From Moniliella sp. 'wahieum' (Eukaryota; Basidiomycota; Moniliellomycetes; Moniliellales; Moniliellaceae), in the NCBI GenBank assembly GCA_003971905.1, contig RSEE01000092.1, positions 186,001 through 250,000 on the forward strand: DNA of 64,000 bases, in the 5' to 3' direction. Below are positions 47,836-58,632 of this stretch, piece after piece. The notes under the pieces were generated by a model. It was not told where the DNA came from and made no database searches. It saw nothing but the letters and a program-made list of their open reading frames with translations. Numbering within the stretch: the first letter of the stretch is position 1; each line of letters opens with the position of its first letter. A program made the position numbers and the translations under genes.

Positions 47836-48382
47836 ATGCTCCGCTTGCTGCCACCCGCACCGTCGCCCGCACCGCCACACGCGGCGTCCGCTTCGCCCAC
47901 TCGGCCCCCATCAAGGAGTTCCCCCCCGCGCGCCCATCCCGCAGGAGTACTTTGGCTTTGTCCCGCCCGACGGCCAAGGCCGCCGCCCTTCAACAAGCAC
48001 CAGGAGCAGTACGTCGGCCACGCTGCCCACTCGGGCAAGCTGGGCCAAGATCACCTTCTTTGTCGCTGTCCCTGCCGTCACCTCGGCCTCTTCTACTTTG
48101 GTGGCAAGGAGTTGGACCACGCCAAGCACCACGAACACGTCCTGGCTGAGAACGACGGCGAGCTGCCCCCGCGGCCCAAGTACGAACATCTTAACCACAA
48201 AGTCCACGATTTCCCCTGGGGGCCCAGAGTTTGTTCTTCAACCCCAAGTACGTTCCTTCTCCCTTTTCCTTTCTTCGCTCTGTTCTCTGTTGTCTGTTCT
48301 CTTCTCAGTGCGTGTCCACTGACCCCACCTTCCCTGCGTGTTCCCGCTGCGATCTTAGGTACAACTACCCGCTGAGGAATAA
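47836..48382 (+). CDS. COX13: Cytochrome c oxidase subunit VIa
   Basis: This small inner-membrane subunit of respiratory complex IV modulates its activity. The ATG at 47836 is followed by an Arg/Ala/Thr-rich mitochondrial presequence. The mature part has NKHQEQYVGHAAHSGKL, a WAKITFFVAVPAV membrane segment, KELDHAKHHEHVLAENDGEL, PPRPKYEHLNHKVHDFPWG and LFFNPK, all characteristic of the family. An intron at 48248-48358 (GTACGT donor, CTGAC branch site, TAG acceptor) joins NPK to YNYP. With one C restored, the last codons read AEE and stop at TAA 48380-48382. Frame changes occur in the presequence, near 48045 and near 48225. Confidence 0.88.
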
Positions 48383-49089
48383 GTGCATCGTGCTGTGTGG
48401 CTCGGGCGTTGCTTGTGTTGTTGCTGGAGGAAAGGAGCAATCGAACAGGCAAAGTGGATTATATTTTGGCTGGGGGGGGGGGAGGGGGCGGACATGCGTA
48501 GCGACATGCGTAGCGACATGCGTAGTAGATGCCCCACGAGACGGATCCCAGTTGTGGGTGGTAACGGCGAGAGAGACGAAGAGAGCTATGGAGGACGGAC
48601 CATGTATTACAGGTGTACGTGCTAACCTCGCCATCGCCATCGCTGCTGTTGGGATTCCGATTGGCACTGCGATGGTCTGTTGTCTATTTTCCATTGTCAA
48701 CACGGGCGGTCATGAAAAATTAATGTTGCTTCGGTCAACCATGAAATCAGCCAAAAATAAATTACTAACCTCCCGATGGAGAGGTTTGGCCAAACAACTT
48801 TGGCCACCTGAGGCCTGAGCTAAGGGCTTTGGCCACATACAGTCAAGCGCTTAGCCCAAATGGGCCCAAACGTTTAGCTGTTGATTAGATGCGTGCTTAG
48901 GTTCTCTAACTGGCTGGCTGGTTGGGGCAGGCATCGATGCAGAACTAGAGATATTTATACCACCAGGGCAGTTACTGTTGTAGGTATAGAATGCATTCGA
49001 AGATCGCTGGGAAGCGATTATACGGCAACCAACACAGTTACAGTTAGGTGCGACGTAGGACGGAAGCATCAAACGTAGCAGCAGTGGCA
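48383..49089. other. Intergenic region after COX13 with a 12-mer repeat
   Basis: Three copies of GACATGCGTAGC lie at 48491-48525. A perfect hairpin GGCCAAA-CAAC-TTTGGCC occupies 48788-48805, followed by more GGCC/TGGCC motifs. No gene is seen. Confidence 0.6.
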
Positions 49090-50230
49090 GGATAGTGTTA
49101 GGGGAGCGCGCACTAGGGAGAAGCTGGCCAAGTCAGCAGCAGCACACAGAGGGCTAGCGAGAGACACAGAAGATGTGCGACAGACTCACGGGTCAGGCGA
49201 TCAAGTCAGCCAGTAGCGAGGACAAGCGGGATGAAGTCGGAATGTACACGTGTAGGGCGGACGAGGTCAGGAACAGTCGGTATATGACAGATGGGACGTA
49301 CGACGGCGCGAAACACTCAGATGAGTCGAGGCCAACAAGGCGAGACGACTCAACCGTGGGATTTCGTGCATGCAGCAGCTGGGCAGACAGTATCAATGAC
49401 AGGACAACTCCAAGGGCGAAGTACGGGAACGTACGATGGCAAGGCAGACCAGCCAAGCGAGAGGACCACAGGCGACGCAAACGATGTGAGCAAGACACCC
49501 AAAGTGAGCAGACGGACAAGGGTGGGTCGAAGGCGAACGAGACGGCGCATGCACAAAACGCATGTGACCCACAAGATCAGCAGAAGTGAAGGGAATGCTG
49601 AGGAAGCGGGTACGTACAATGACGCTGCGGACCAGATAAAACGAGGACAAGATGGCTCGCGAGGGGGAGTCTGTATAGGCAGGCAGCAGGGCCAGGTCAG
49701 CAACGACGCGCAGTTGTGCAAGAGGAATGAGCACGTACGGCAGAAGCAATTCACGGACTGTGAGAGGGGGACGGGGCGAGGGGCAGAGAGGGCATCCAAC
49801 GCGATACAGACGAGGCGAGGAGGACAGAGTGGGACGGGAGAGGGAATGCAGACGTACGGCAGCAAAGAAGACCAGCCGAGCAGAACCGAGCAATGGGGGG
49901 CGGGACGATGAAGGAGGACAGTAAGCAGTGCAGGCAGCAACGATGGTGATGATGGGGGCCAGGGGAAGAAGGTGGTGCGGTTACACCATGGCGCAGAGCA
50001 CTCTGCGATGTGCTGGCTGCAGAGATGGGATACCAGTTGCGACTGGCGCGAAGAGAGGGGCGGTGGTGAGGGGAGAGGATGCAACCACAAAGGAGCAGGA
50101 AGTAATGAGGCCGGGTGCGGCGCAGCCAATCTGGGCGCACAGACCAATCTGGGCCACACCAGGGGCCTACGGAAGCTATATATGTCCTACGCCGCAAGAC
50201 TAGCGGCACTGCAGCAGTGTTCGAGAGACC
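49090..50230. other. Purine-rich, T-depleted non-coding stretch
   Basis: The plus strand is strikingly poor in T: five 60-base lines starting at 49201, 49501, 49561, 49801 and 50041 hold 30 T in 300 bases by hand count. Open frames exist on both strands only because TAA/TAG-type stops are rare in such DNA. They carry no recognisable motifs, so I do not call a gene. The asymmetry may reflect a transcribed non-coding RNA or an old degraded element. Confidence 0.5.
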
Positions 50231-50242
50231 AATTTTGAAGTC

Positions 50243-50861
50243 TCTCTCTGAGGGAAGCACCAGAGGGCAGGGCAGCAGAACGGCTAGACGCAGGCACCAG
50301 GGGGCAGACTGGCTCGACTGTACAAAATGTAACTACGCGTAAGCGCAAGGGACCAAGTGTCTCTCTGAGGGAAGTGTTGAGTATCGGACCACATCATCTG
50401 GATTTGAGACTCAACAGTTTGGTTAGGCACTGGTTTGGTTTGTCCTGCTTTGTGGGCTAATCGACTTGGTGGTCTGAGCTACAAGGTTGTCTTGGCTCGA
50501 GTTATCTTTTCTTTCTTTTCCCTACTTGGCGTATAAGTAGGACGACCCCTCGCGGGTATACAATGCTATTCTTTACCACACCCACTCCCTTTGGCTTGCC
50601 TGATAGACTCCGCTACTCTACAGGAAGCACCAGAGGGCAAGGAAAATCGGCTAGACGCAGGCACCCGAGAACAGGCTGGCCCGGCTGTACATCGACGAAC
50701 GAAGCGTGAGAGCACCAGAGACTCTCCGTGGGAAACACCAGAGCGCAGCGCAGCTCGGCTCTACAATGACTAACGGAGCGTGAGCACAAAAGAGACTCTC
50801 TCAGTGGGAAGCCAGAGAGCTCGGAAGTACAGTGACTACCTAAGCGTGAGCACAAGAGACT
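50243..50861. repeat. Diverged tandem array split by an LTR
   Basis: At least four related units begin with CTCTCT(G/C)AG(G/T)GGGAAG-like sequence, at about 50243, 50361, 50722 and 50796. The first two share GGCTAGACGCAGGCACC and end in an AAGCG(C/T)(A/G)AG motif. Units shrink from about 117 to about 65 bases. The second unit is interrupted by the LTR at 50375-50622. Confidence 0.6.
50375..50622. mobile_element. Solo LTR of an LTR retrotransposon
   Basis: A 248-bp sequence begins TGTTGAG and ends CTCTACA, so it has the TG...CA ends of an LTR. It is flanked by the five-base direct repeat GGAAG (50370-50374 and 50623-50627), the expected target-site duplication. Taking it out restores the surrounding tandem unit. 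It includes a TATA-like GTATAAGTAGG near 50530. No internal domain lies next to it, so it is a solo LTR left by recombination. Copia or gypsy membership cannot be told from the LTR alone. Intact ends and duplication suggest a moderately recent insertion. Confidence 0.8.
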
Positions 50862-51559
50862 CTGGTAAACAGGCAGGCAGGCGAGTAGGCGAACCAAATG
50901 GAGAGAGAATCGGATTGAGGTTCGTTCATCGAAAGAAAGGGCATGGAAAAAGCGTGAGGGAGAGAGAGAGAGAGAGAGAGATCTCAACAACCAAGGAGTC
51001 TACCAGAACAATCTCATCTCTGCTGTGGTTGCCTCTTGGCCCTGTGCTTCTTCCATATCCCTGGTGTGGAAAGAGGAAAGCCGCTAGAAGCTTTAATTAT
51101 TGCCGACCAAAAAGACTTCGCCCGAGCTCGTACCCGGGAGGCCCGATGGAACGAGATTGTTCCTGTCAAAGAGGGTTGAAACTCGTACCTCAGTGGCATG
51201 CTTTCCTAGCCATCTACAATATCTATGCTTCGGGCATCGCAGATCCCACCTCGAAATGCTGACCTCCTGCAAGTGTCGTGATGCTCAACGTTCGACTTCC
51301 GACACTTAAATTACCTAGCTGAACACAAAGGCGAAAATGGGCGGGTACTGGGTTCGTCGATGGCAAAGCGACGATTCCGAGATGGACTTTGCTTCTATAC
51401 CAACTTGCAACTTGCACCGTAATTTGGATCGTCTTATCCAAGTCAGTCTTCCACCCCATGCCCACCAGTTATTCTGTTCGGAGCCAGGCTACGCCCACGT
51501 TGCTGGTTTGATCCAGAGAGGACCAAAATCAAAGTCGGTGGCAAAAGGGAACCCTTCCG
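50862..51559. other. Intergenic region
   Basis: It contains a GAGA run (50959-50980) and DNA with no clear coding signal before the stop of the next minus-strand gene. Confidence 0.55.
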
Positions 51560-53192
51560 TCAGATGGACTGGAGAGATACCCGAGGCCGTACTATGAAGC
51601 GGGGGCGGTGGAGATGCCAAGCCGGAACGCTGGCTGGAGCACTGCTAGCTGCAGAGGAAGGCGAGATGAGTAATGGGGTGGCGTTATCTTTATCTTGGTT
51701 CCGCGTGTTGCATACTGATCGGTGGTGGGAGGGAAGATTCTTGGGCGCGGTCTGCCCCGTCCTAGGCGAAGACAACGTACAACTTTTTGGACGCAGTTGA
51801 TTCCCCTCGACCGCCGGCGCTGAGCCTGAACGCACATCGATCCCAGAAGGGCTGGTCAAACAGCTACTTGTAGGAGGAGGTAGCGGTGGTGGGTACACTC
51901 CCCCACCGCCTCGGGCCGCATTCGGACGTAGATCCAAGCTAGTGTCAGCGGGGTGGCTGATGTGTCTGTGTTTCGAGCTGGGACTGTCTGAGTGGCAGGA
52001 CAGGGAAGCAGAGAAAGTTTCGGAGAAGAGATGGGTGGGGGGGAGGGGTGCCACCGGTCCCGGTTTGGGCTTGGGAATGAAGGCCATGGCAGAAGAGGGA
52101 TCTGGATTCAACATGTCAAACGAGCTGGCACCGACCCCCTCGTCGCGCCCAGAGGAGAGGGGGACAAGAAAACTTGGATTGGCCGTGTCAAGGGGAATGG
52201 GGGGGTACATGCCCTTACTGAGCTGAAAGGCCAGCTGGTTGCCGGTACGGCCAGCCGTATCTCCTCCCGGGAGCGAGGGCCACACGCGGCGCTCGATGTG
52301 GTATGGGTGGGAGAGATGGTGGTGCGGACGGTAGGTAGGCAAGTCGGTGGTACCGCCGTAGGAGACGGGGAGCGCTGTGGCGCTGGGGAAGGCAGTACAA
52401 TGGGTGTGGGTGCCAGGTAGATCGAAGATGGTTGGTGGGGCATCGGAGAAGATTGAGGGCTGATGGATGCTAGACCTGGAGCGGGGGGTGCGGAGGCGGG
52501 ATGGGTGGGTGGGGACGTGGAGCTTCATGTGGCGCTGGAGACTGTCGGTGCGGGTGGAGCGGAACTTGCAGAGGGACATGCAAACGGCTTTTCGCCGGTG
52601 TGGGAGCGCACGTGGCGGCTCAGGCCATTCTTGCGGCGGAAGCGGTGGCCACACGTGGGACAAGCGTAGCCGCCAGCGGATGACACAGCATCATCAGCGG
52701 AGGCGGTGGGGGCGGCAGGGCCAAGAAGCGGATGTGCGGGGGGAGAGTGTGGGTGGTGGGGGGTGTCGAGGGCAGTGTCATGGGAGGAGCGGTCACAGGG
52801 GGAGGCGGTGCTGACGGGGGGGGAGACGACGGGGGCGATCATAAGGGAAGCGTCAGGGGCGGCGCGAGGTGTGTTGGGCTTGAGAGGGACAGAAGCGCCA
52901 AATGACGAAGGGGGAGAGGCATCATCGCAAGAGGAAAGCAGACGCCGACGCTGTGGCGCGGGTGTGGGCGCACCCTCGGAGGGCAGGGAGGGGCAGGGGT
53001 GGCGGGCAAGGAGGGGAGAGTGGTGGTGAGGGTGGGAGAGGTGGGCAGGAGTGCAAGGACGAAGGGACCTTGCTGTCCTGGCTGGCCGATTGGTCGGTCG
53101 TTGGTTCGGGGCACAAGTGCGTGGGGCCGTCCTGCTGGACTCGGTACTGGTATACTCACTGAGATACTCTGATCGTAGTCCTCCCACTATGC
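51560..53192 (-). CDS. C2H2 zinc-finger transcription regulator
   Basis: The product is a likely nuclear DNA-binding protein with two adjacent fingers. From a candidate ATG at 53192 there is a Ser/Pro/His-rich region including SSFGASVPLKPNTPRAAPD and TASADDAVSSAGG. The fingers are YACPTCGHRFRRKNGLSRHV continuing RSHTGEKPF, and ACP-x-CKFRSTRTDSLQRHMKL with the final His, joined by a classic TGEKPF linker. The second finger is read across one missing C in TGTCCCTCTGC. A long disordered C-terminal half follows, with PFRC-free Ser/Pro/Leu sequence, ending RPRVSLQSI and TGA at 51560-51562. The true start could instead be the ATG near 52845. I cannot name an orthologue. Confidence 0.7.
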
Positions 53193-53351
53193 GCATGCAA
53201 GGAGCTATACGTACCCACCGGCCTGCGCCGGCACTCCGCACCCCGCCTGTCTCCTGCGCAGCCGCATCCTCCGCGCAGAACAGTGCGGGTGGTCTCCCTT
53301 GGCGGCCGCACTGCGCCAGTCTGGCTGCGCCCCCGGAAGCTGCGTTCACTC

Positions 53352-53375
53352 ATTATACCGTTCAAGTGGTATAAT
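53352..53375. promoter_or_regulatory. Perfect inverted repeat upstream of the C2H2 gene
   Basis: ATTATACC and GGTATAAT flank an eight-base spacer. It lies 160 bp upstream of the candidate start of the minus-strand zinc-finger gene, so it could be a binding site for a dimeric regulator or a hairpin. Confidence 0.4.
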
Positions 53376-54299
53376 CGGTCACGCGCACACCGAACGAACG
53401 TACTCGGGCTGCCTCTTCGGCTCTTGAGCTTGGGTATTTGACAATTGGATCCTTATTTCTCCGACCCTCCGATGGGCCATCCGAGCACCCCATTGCATCA
53501 TCGCCCGCTCATCCATCTCCCCCTGGCTGTCCGCGCTGCAACCTCCCTTCCCTTCCCGCCCACAGGACCCACCACAATCACCCAATCCCTCGCCACTGTC
53601 GTGTCCGCCACCCGTCTATCGAGCTCCCCGTCCCTTCAGCCCTCCATCAAACTCCCCCCACCAGCCCATTTCGCATCTCTCTTTCTGCCACACCTTCTAC
53701 ACCCCATCGGCCATCCCGAGTCATTGGAAACCCAACATCGATTTCAGTATGCAATACCCCCCACTTCAATCACCAAAAGACCACTACACAAACTGATATA
53801 CCTTTTTCGTGGCTTGTCCTCCTAGGCGCGCTGTCCATCCCATATCTAGATCCAAATCCCTCTCCTCCTCCGGGCCCGCGGTGCACGGACACATACGAAA
53901 CTATTGCCAGGAGAAAAAAGATCCCAGAAAAGAATCTCGGATATCTCAGAGAGAGATCCTCCGATCAAATCTCAAACTCTTCCCACACAGCTCAGACTGA
54001 GCTCTCAGAACACAGAGAGAAACAGAGAGAGCAAACAGATGCACGGATGCTTGCAACTTATTTCGGTGAGAAGGTATCTGACGAATGTGAGCGACGGAAG
54101 GCGAAGGATCGGTTGATACTTAGATCTTATATCATAGAAACAGTGTGCACGACCGTGATGCATGCGATGTGCTTGCAGAGCACACCCAAGACGCCACGCT
54201 TCTTCTTCTGCTTTTTTAGCAGTGGGAAAGAAGTATAGAGCGGGAGGCGCCAGTGTGATCCGGGGATGTTGTGATTATAGGTCGTTTTGTCGGTCGCAA

Positions 54300-55400
54300 C
54301 AGGTCTCGAGTATCCGGCATGGCATGGGGTGTGGGGGGGCTAATTCGATCAGAATGATGAATCCTTCAATATAGGACTTAGAACCTTGGGGCTTATAGGC
54401 CGGCCGTAGGCGTTATCGGCCGTATCAATGATCGATTAAGGGCTAGCGCTTACCTAGGGCTCATCTCAGATCTCAACAAGCTTCAAGCTTCAAGGGCTAA
54501 GCTCTAAGGTTCAGCGCGGAGATTTTCAGCCCGGGTTGGGGTAGTGGGGTAGGCGGTAGCGGGTGACCGGTGACCACAGGTTGGAGCAACTGAAGCTTGA
54601 AGTCTGCTGGAGCTCAGGGCGACCCTGAGGTTCTTTTTCTTCTGGGCTGAGCGATATAGATTGACCGGCTTTCTCGGAGGATGCAGGATGAACGTTGAAC
54701 GATGATTCATCTTGAGCTGTTGTTTGGGGCAGGCTGAGCGCTACGCAGCTCAGGCTGAGCGCGCTGTGAGCTCTGAGCAGGGCTGAGCGGCTCAGCACAC
54801 AGAGGCACAGACTCCGACTCCTGTCGAGTACAATCTATCACATCTCCCCGACCCCGGTCACCGGTGTCCTTTCACCGGCCGGCCACGCCAGGCACGCCCG
54901 TGCCGCCGCCACGCAAGGCCACGCACTGCAATCTGCTCTTCTCAGATCTCAAGCTCAGCCGCTCAGCGCGCTCAGCCTGGGACGTTAGCGCGTAAGGCCT
55001 GTGACCTGAGTCATAACTGACCCTCCTTAGCCCTCCCGGCTCTCGCTGGCCTACTGAAACGTACCTGAAGGAGGGTCCTGAGGGAGCGGGAAGCTCGCTC
55101 CTGTCGTCTCTGCGCGTTTCCTCCAAGCTCTTGAAGAGTTAGCTTCAAGCTTCAGAGCTTCAACTTCGGCTCCACCGCGCCGAAGTACGAGACATGTGGT
55201 GTGGAGCAGCCCAGGGTCCTCAAACGTCACTTGCCAGTCGCACTGGGACGATTGGTATGTGAGGCGTGACTTTATTAGTGATCGATCAGTGACAGATACG
55301 GGCTAGATAGTGACTAGTGACTAACAGTGACTCCAGTGGAGAGAGTCTTGAAGCTAGCTTGAAGCTTGAACAGCTTCAAGCTTGAGAGTTCGGGGAAGCA
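54300..55400. repeat. Palindrome-rich segment
   Basis: Multiple overlapping inverted repeats, the cleanest being AGCTTGAAGCT (55356-55366) against AGCTTCAAGCT (55372-55382) with a five-base spacer. GCTCAGC/GCTGAGC motifs recur at 54727-54800 and 54950-54980. AGTGAC repeats appear at 55286-55336. It has no terminal repeats or coding region that I can identify, so it is not assigned to a transposon family. Confidence 0.55.
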
Positions 55401-56881
55401 AAGAGGCTCATGAGTGGATGCACAGATGCTTCCAGGTGATCGATGTCGATGGTGTTTTGATCTTATGCCGGCGCAGGGAAAAGGAGAAAGCGATGATCGA
55501 TATGATAGCTGAATTGCCGCGGTCGTGGTGCTTATTTCTACTATAGCACCTACGGGCTACCCTCCACCTCGCCACACGTCGGTCATGCATCATGCATTAC
55601 GCGCCACACCGCACCACCCACTGATGAGAGTTGCTCAGGGGCGCAGCGCAGCGCACCAGCAACCAAACAGCGCAAAACGCCATGGAGAGCTATACTATCT
55701 AAGACCTACGTCGTTAGTGTATAGTACGCTCGTTGGCGGGTAGGCTGGTCGCGAGCCTCCCATCTCATCTACATATGTCGGTCTCATTGATCCCGGGCCG
55801 CTTTGCTTCGCCCCGGCCCTTCCCGCCCCCTGGAGTCGTTGAAAGGCGCGTTTAACAGCTTAACGTTTACCCGAGCGGTTCCTGCAATTGTAATTGGCCC
55901 GCGAGTCCTACGTACACGCGACCGATTATAATTAGAGTATCCGCTAACATGTAACACGCGCTAACGTTTAAGTCGCTTCCCCCATGCCCTCATCGACATC
56001 CCTCCGTTCCGTTCCGCCTCTCCCCTTTGTCCCCCCTCTTCCCAAACAACATCGTTCCCACCCAGCCTCTTGAGGCTGTCAGGCTGAGGTACCCAAAAGA
56101 GGCACAATTCGCAGTCGCCAACGGAAAAGACTAAATGTTAATAGCACTTTGTATACACACACTGGCATAAGCCTCCCAGCTCCGCACGCGCAACTGTCAC
56201 ATGTGTCAGCGGCACTCCGACCCCCTGTGACATGTGATCGAAGTGATCGATGTGATCGATGACGCGCCCTCCCGCCTGAAAAGCCTCATCGACCGCATCG
56301 CGTGCGCCCACACGCCCTCCACAGCAAACTCCTGTTTGTGTGGTGCTGGTTGGAAAGCGGACCCTCCGTCGACCCACGGGGGCTGCGCCAACCAAACACG
56401 CGCGCTGCGCCGTGTGTCCACAGCCAGTCCACGCATTTTCCACACAACCTGTTCGCCCGATAATCGATAATCCTACCACGGCTTAGCTGTGCGCCAGCTG
56501 CCTATTCCCCCCCTCCCAACGCTCCCCCTGGCCGCGCGCCCAGCCCCATTCCCATTCAGCTTGTAGTGTCTATAGTATAGGGTACGCCCTGCACTGTGCA
56601 GCTGCGCCCTGCGCCTCGCGCCCAGTGTACGCGCCTGTTTCGCGCCCTCTCTTAATTTTCAGATTCCGTTTATAGTGCCCTATTGGCCAAGACGATTGAT
56701 TGGTCCGGCACCCTTGCCCCCCCCCCCCCCCCTTTCACAGCACATGCGCCCCACCGCGCACCCACACGGCACAAACAGATCTCATCCACGTCCCAGGATA
56801 ACCCATCCTCCGCTCTATTCGACCTGCTCTATCGCCATCGCCATCGCCATCCCACTCACCACCACTACCCCCGCCACCACC

Positions 56882-57461
56882 ATGTCCAACACCCCACCGC
56901 TTCCATCGGGCACTACCTTGCGCTCCCCTCATCCACCACCACCCCAGGGGACACTGATGCGTCTGCGTCCTCCTCGGCTTCGAGTGGCTCTGGTGCTACC
57001 TCCAGTAGCACGCCTACCTCCTCTGTCCCTTCGGTCTCCATGCTGGCCCCACCCCACTCGCCTGTGGATACCTCGCCCCTCCGGGTGAACCAAGGCCGAC
57101 GGGCCTTCGTCCTGCCCTACGTCGGATGGTACGTCTCGTCTCTGCCCCGCGCGCATCTCGTGCACCGCAGTGTGTAGAGCACAAAAATGTACTCCACAAC
57201 GCGACCTAACCCCCCCCCCTGCCCTTCGCTGAATCGGATTCCAGGTCTAGGTACCGGATCAAGAACATTCACTGTTCTAACTGCGCCGTCTTTTGTCCCC
57301 TTGCCTACCGCGCCCCGGGGGAATTCGCAGCGTACTGCCGAGACTGCTGGACGCCCGACGGCAACAACAGCGACGGCAACGACAATCCGCCTTGTCTTCC
57401 GTCACGCTCTAGCTTCAAGCTTCACTTGCTCTCTTTGGCATCCCGTTCTTCGACCCTATGA
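56882..57461 (+). CDS. Small cysteine-rich protein of unknown function
   Basis: Exon 1 runs from the ATG at 56882 to 57128 and has a Ser/Thr/Pro-rich N-terminus (MSNTPPLPSGTTLRSPHPPP, later GDTDASASSSASSGSGATSS) and GRRAFVLPYVGW. The intron 57129-57244 has a GTACGT donor and a CAG acceptor. The junction is phase-exact and gives GWSRYRIKNIHCSNCAVFCP, then LAYRAPGEFAAYCRDCWTPD, an Asn/Asp patch and a basic Ser-rich end at TGA 57459-57461. Six clustered cysteines and histidine (HC-x2-C-x4-C and C-x2-CW) suggest a metal-binding or disulfide module. I do not know the family. One frame change occurs near 56945 in a C-run. The clean splice junction is the main reason to trust it. Confidence 0.55.
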
Positions 57462-57565
57462 ATGCACCGGCTTATAGCTGACTGGTGCGCCTGTTGTCCT
57501 GTTGTTGATGGTTCATGACAAAAAAGTGCCCAGTGTGCCTGTATATCCCCCATTTCTATATTTAC

Positions 57566-57624
57566 CTCTTTCCCTCTTTCCCTCTTTCCCTCTTTCCCTC
57601 TTTCCCTCTTTCCCTCTTTCCCTC
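57566..57624. repeat. (CTCTTTCC)n tandem repeat
   Basis: About seven perfect copies of an eight-base pyrimidine unit in non-coding DNA about 100 bases after the cysteine-rich gene. Confidence 0.92.
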
Positions 57625-58550
57625 TCCCGCTCCTCTCCGTCCTCTTTGCCTCCTTTGTCCTCCGACGCATCACACTGAGGCTCACCTCACGGTACCGTTA
57701 CGCTTCGCTGTTTACGACCTTGCACATTCCACATCCCACATGCCAACATGTTGTTCATACCCCTATCTTTCTCTTTCTGGATGGGTGTGGGCGTCTATAC
57801 GTATCATATCACACCGATCTGTCACCGCCGGTTGACGTTCACGATGAGTAACAGTCAACGGTATAAAGGCCGGTTTGTTGTGCCCTCTAGCTCTGCTATG
57901 GCTTGCTTTGCCTCCCCTGCAATGCCCATCTTTCCCCCTTTTATCCATCACCATAAACATCGTATGGGCGGACGGTAGCGGTACATCCCTTTCCCTTCCC
58001 ACTCCCCACTTCACAGTACAGTGTAAACCCCTCCGACTTGATCTTGGTCCGTTCCACAGTGGCTGCCACTTGTCGCTTCCTCCGTCCTCGGCTGTTACAT
58101 GTTACGTTCGTCTGGGATCGGTATATAATATGCCGGGCCTATCATTCAGCTTGTCTCTAGTATACTCCAGTTCTGCAAGTGTTGTGGATTCGCAACTGTA
58201 TTAGTAGATGAGAGCCGAGGTGGGGCCACTGTAACCAGCTAACCTCGTACACCTCGTAGAGCGTGGGACTTTCCACTTCAGCTCCATCTACCCCGAGCTA
58301 TGCCGAAAGAGTAAACGGCCCTACCAAACCACCATACTTTTGTATAGCATTGTAACTACACGTGGTCCGTACGTACGATAACACTCCTTTCATGCCTGAA
58401 TATTCAGGCCTCAGGGGGGGATTGGGGATGTCGGTCAACTGGGTGTGGATCTCGGGATCCAAGCGACAAAACGAAAAGAGAACTAGTACTGTTGCTAGAC
58501 GGATAATACGTTGAGAGCACGTAAATGTGCGTTTGATGAGCGTCGAGCGT

Positions 58551-58587
58551 TGAGCGTTGAGATTAGATCGTTGAGCCTCAACGCTCA
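58551..58587. terminator. Possible 3' hairpin of the flavin monooxygenase gene
   Basis: TGAGCGTTGAG (58551-58561) pairs perfectly with CTCAACGCTCA (58577-58587) across a 15-base loop. It begins about 46 bases past the stop codon of the minus-strand gene, so it may fold in the 3' untranslated region. Confidence 0.35.
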
Positions 58588-58632
58588 GGCGGAACGAGCA
58601 ACTCAACCTAGTATAGACATCCGAGAAGACGG

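Larger units (their letters stand above)
53193..56881. other. Long gene-poor region rich in palindromes
   Basis: This 3.7 kb region holds the zinc-finger gene promoter with a perfect inverted repeat (53352-53375), then pyrimidine-rich DNA (53440-53870), purine-rich DNA around 54000, and at 54300-55400 many overlapping palindromes made from AGCTTGAA, GCTTCAAG and GCTGAGCG/CGCTCAGC. From 55400 to 56700 there are short AT-rich patches and GC-rich DNA without coding signs. I see no gene. Confidence 0.5.
57462..58632. other. Intergenic region between convergent genes
   Basis: It contains (CTCTTTCC)n at 57566-57624 and an 11-bp inverted repeat at 58551-58587 close to the 3' end of the flavin monooxygenase gene. 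No coding signal is seen. Confidence 0.6.

Noticed and set aside
49291-49911. 206-codon plus-strand frame and overlapping minus-strand frames
   Set aside because: The region is T-poor, which removes stops by chance. The translations are low-complexity and carry no motif.
54300-55400. Palindrome-rich segment as a complete DNA transposon
   Set aside because: No outer terminal inverted repeats with a target duplication and no transposase frame were found.
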